A stretch of DNA of 13,170 nucleotides, from the NCBI GenBank assembly GCA_025937075.1, contig JAICSD010000071.1:1-13170 (forward strand), written 5' to 3'. Origin of the DNA: Vicinamibacteria bacterium. GTDB taxonomy: Bacteria > Acidobacteriota > Vicinamibacteria > Vicinamibacterales > 2-12-FULL-66-21. The translations under genes and the position numbers were made by a program. A model generated the notes under the pieces. It did not search any database and had not been told where the DNA came from. It saw only the letters and a list, made by a program, of their open reading frames with translations. Of the stretch, positions 12,209 through 13,170 are shown one piece after another (the first letter of the stretch is position 1; every line of letters starts with the position of its first letter).

Positions 12209-12997
12209 ATGACGGCAAGATTACCTGTGGTGATTGCGATCATCAACAACAAAGGCGGCGTGGGCAAGACCACCACCGCCGTCAATCTGGCCGCCGCGCT
12301 CGCGTCGCCGCGCCGGCGGGTCCTGCTCGTCGATCTCGACAGCCAGGCGTCCGCGTCGTTGTGGTGCGGCGTGGCCCGTCAGCATCTCCGCCCGTCGGCT
12401 GCGAACTGTCTCCTCGATCGCTATCCGGTCCGGAAGGCGGTCCGCCGGACCGCGAGCGAGCATCTCGATCTGCTGACGGGATCGCTCGAGTTGGCGAGCC
12501 TCGACGTCGCGCTCTGCAACGTACGCGGCCGCGAAATGGCGCTGCGCCGGCTGCTGCGCGGCATGCGGCCGCCGTACGACTGCGTCCTCATCGACTGTCC
12601 GCCGAGCATGTCGCTCATCGGCATCAATGCGCTGAACGCGGCGGATTTCCTCCTCGTTCCCGTGCTGCCGGAACCGCTCAGCCTGACCGGTCTTGCCAAC
12701 CTGCTCGACAGCGTCGAACGCGTGCGCACCCGCATGGGTTCGCGCGCGCACGTGCTCGGGATCCTCGTGACGCTGCTGGATGCGCGCCGCCGGAGCATGC
12801 GCGAGATCGTCGAACAATTGCGCGCCGAGTACCGCGATACGGTGTTTCACACCGAAATCCACTGGACGGCTGCTCTCGCGGAGGCGCCGGCCGCCCGGAA
12901 GGCCGTTCTCGACGTCGCGCCCGGGTCCCCTTCGGCCGACGCGTTCCGCCGCCTCGCCGGCGAGGTGCTTCAGCGCGCCGCCGCCATCCGTCATTAG
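12209..12997 (+). CDS. ParA/Soj-type P-loop ATPase without a ParB neighbour
   Basis: The 262-residue product has every ParA/MinD motif. The deviant Walker A, NKGGVGKTTTAVNLA, has the signature Lys at about 15 and the P-loop Lys at about 20. The A' motif is DLDSQAS (Asp about 42 and 44), and Walker B is CVLIDCPPSMS (Asp about 129). The PVLPEPLSLTGLANLL segment is the usual ParA helix region. ParA ATPases cycle between ATP-dimer and monomer forms on nucleoid DNA to move chromosomes, plasmids or protein clusters. There is no N-terminal DNA-binding domain and no MinD-type amphipathic tail. No parB is seen in the 170 nt that follow. The ATG at 12209 is preferred; a TTG at 12200 would add three residues. 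Substrate is unknown. Confidence 0.88.
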   Translation: MTARLPVVIAIINNKGGVGKTTTAVNLAAALASPRRRVLLVDLDSQASASLWCGVARQHLRPSAANCLLDRYPVRKAVRRTASEHLDLLTGSLELASLDVALCNVRGREMALRRLLRGMRPPYDCVLIDCPPSMSLIGINALNAADFLLVPVLPEPLSLTGLANLLDSVERVRTRMGSRAHVLGILVTLLDARRRSMREIVEQLRAEYRDTVFHTEIHWTAALAEAPAARKAVLDVAPGSPSADAFRRLAGEVLQRAAAIRH

Positions 12998-13019
12998 CCG
13001 AAGGGCCTTCGCCCCTCGG
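12998..13019 (+). terminator. Hairpin directly after the ParA-like gene
   Basis: CCGAAGGGC pairs with GCCCCTCGG (8 of 9 pairs, one A-C mismatch) around a CTTC loop, beginning at the base after the stop codon. No T-tract follows. It may be a terminator or stabiliser, and it argues against tight cotranscription with anything downstream. Confidence 0.4.
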
Positions 13020-13170
13020 AGCGTTTCCGCCTCCGCGCGAAGCGCTACGGCGAGACCGTTGCCCGCGACATTAGGGGCGGAAAAATCGCGCGAACCCAGC
13101 CGCGCCAAACGTCGAGCTTGCAGTAATTTCCCAATTTCGTGTTGAATACGACCCGACTCAGCCACGAGAA
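13020..13170. other. Right-hand end, no gene seen
   Basis: The last 151 nt hold a small GCGC-GAA-GCGC palindrome (13035-13045) and a more AT-rich stretch near 13120-13145. No open frame has coding character on either strand. A promoter for a gene beyond the window is possible. Confidence 0.3.

Noticed and set aside
11925..12218. A 97-codon minus-strand frame in the divergent gap
   Set aside because: It lacks coding character, overlaps both neighbouring starts and includes the hairpin repeat. A spurious frame is more likely.
13020..13062. Stretch resembling a repeated spacer (GTTTCCGCCTCCGCGCGAAG)
   Set aside because: It seemed familiar as an intergenic repeat of this clade, but there is no second copy in the window and no independent support.

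Overview
The window is GC-rich (about two-thirds G+C by eye) and densely coding on both strands, with short intergenic gaps that mostly hold hairpins or GC-rich repeats. The protein families (ABHD18-like hydrolase, DUF1343/NamZ, MbfA-type ferritin-VIT1 fusion, NhaA, an APC permease with an unusual first helix) and the intergenic repeats suggest a chromosomal segment of a soil or aquatic Acidobacteriota, perhaps the Vicinamibacteria. That placement is an inference from style and was not tested. There are no rRNA or tRNA genes, no CRISPR array, no transposase and no phage genes.

Layout, left to right. Positions 1-86 hold the 3' tail of a gene that looks like an M16 (insulinase-type) peptidase. 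A dispersed GC-rich repeat (139-200) follows, then a 67-residue single-helix membrane protein (281-484). On the minus strand is an ABHD18-like alpha/beta hydrolase (506-1516). A possible Pro-rich micro-ORF (1553-1717, plus strand) overlaps the end of the next gene antisense. A compact minus-strand operon reads beta-barrel-like secreted protein (3205-3888), 57-residue protein (3029-3202), amidase-signature amidase (1672-3045). The spacings are 2 nt and a 17-nt overlap, so the tiny protein may be a GatC/AtzG-like partner of the amidase. Divergent from this operon is nhaA (3921-5066), followed by a hairpin and the second copy of the dispersed repeat (5125-5189).

A minus-strand pair, SRPBCC/AHSA1-like protein (6612-7079) and APC permease (5200-6615), overlaps by ATGA. 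It diverges from an mbfA-like gene (7139-8254), and a perfect 8-bp inverted repeat (7099-7117) lies between the two putative promoters. Next are a small secreted c-type cytochrome (8293-8745, minus), a divergent LOG-family protein (8771-9625), a DinB/YfiT-like protein (9690-10172), a NamZ/DUF1343 protein without a visible signal peptide (10186-11352, minus), a GRAM/PH-like hypothetical protein (11401-11946, minus) and an orphan ParA/Soj-type ATPase (12209-12997). The last 170 bases show only a hairpin and no gene.

The genes do not form one pathway. The most consistent signal is in the start regions. Eight starts at the head of a transcription unit (3888, 3921, 7079, 7139, 8745, 8771, 11352, 12209) have a TANNNT hexamer only 6-9 nt upstream of the start codon and mostly lack a usable Shine-Dalgarno. 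This is the known signature of leaderless transcription. At two divergent junctions (3889-3920 and 8746-8770) the opposing -10 boxes are adjacent or overlapping, so transcription of the two sides may be mutually exclusive. I do not see a clearly new multi-gene system. The best candidates for undescribed biology are the amidase micro-subunit operon, the leaderless divergent switches and the operator-like palindrome beside the iron-related gene.
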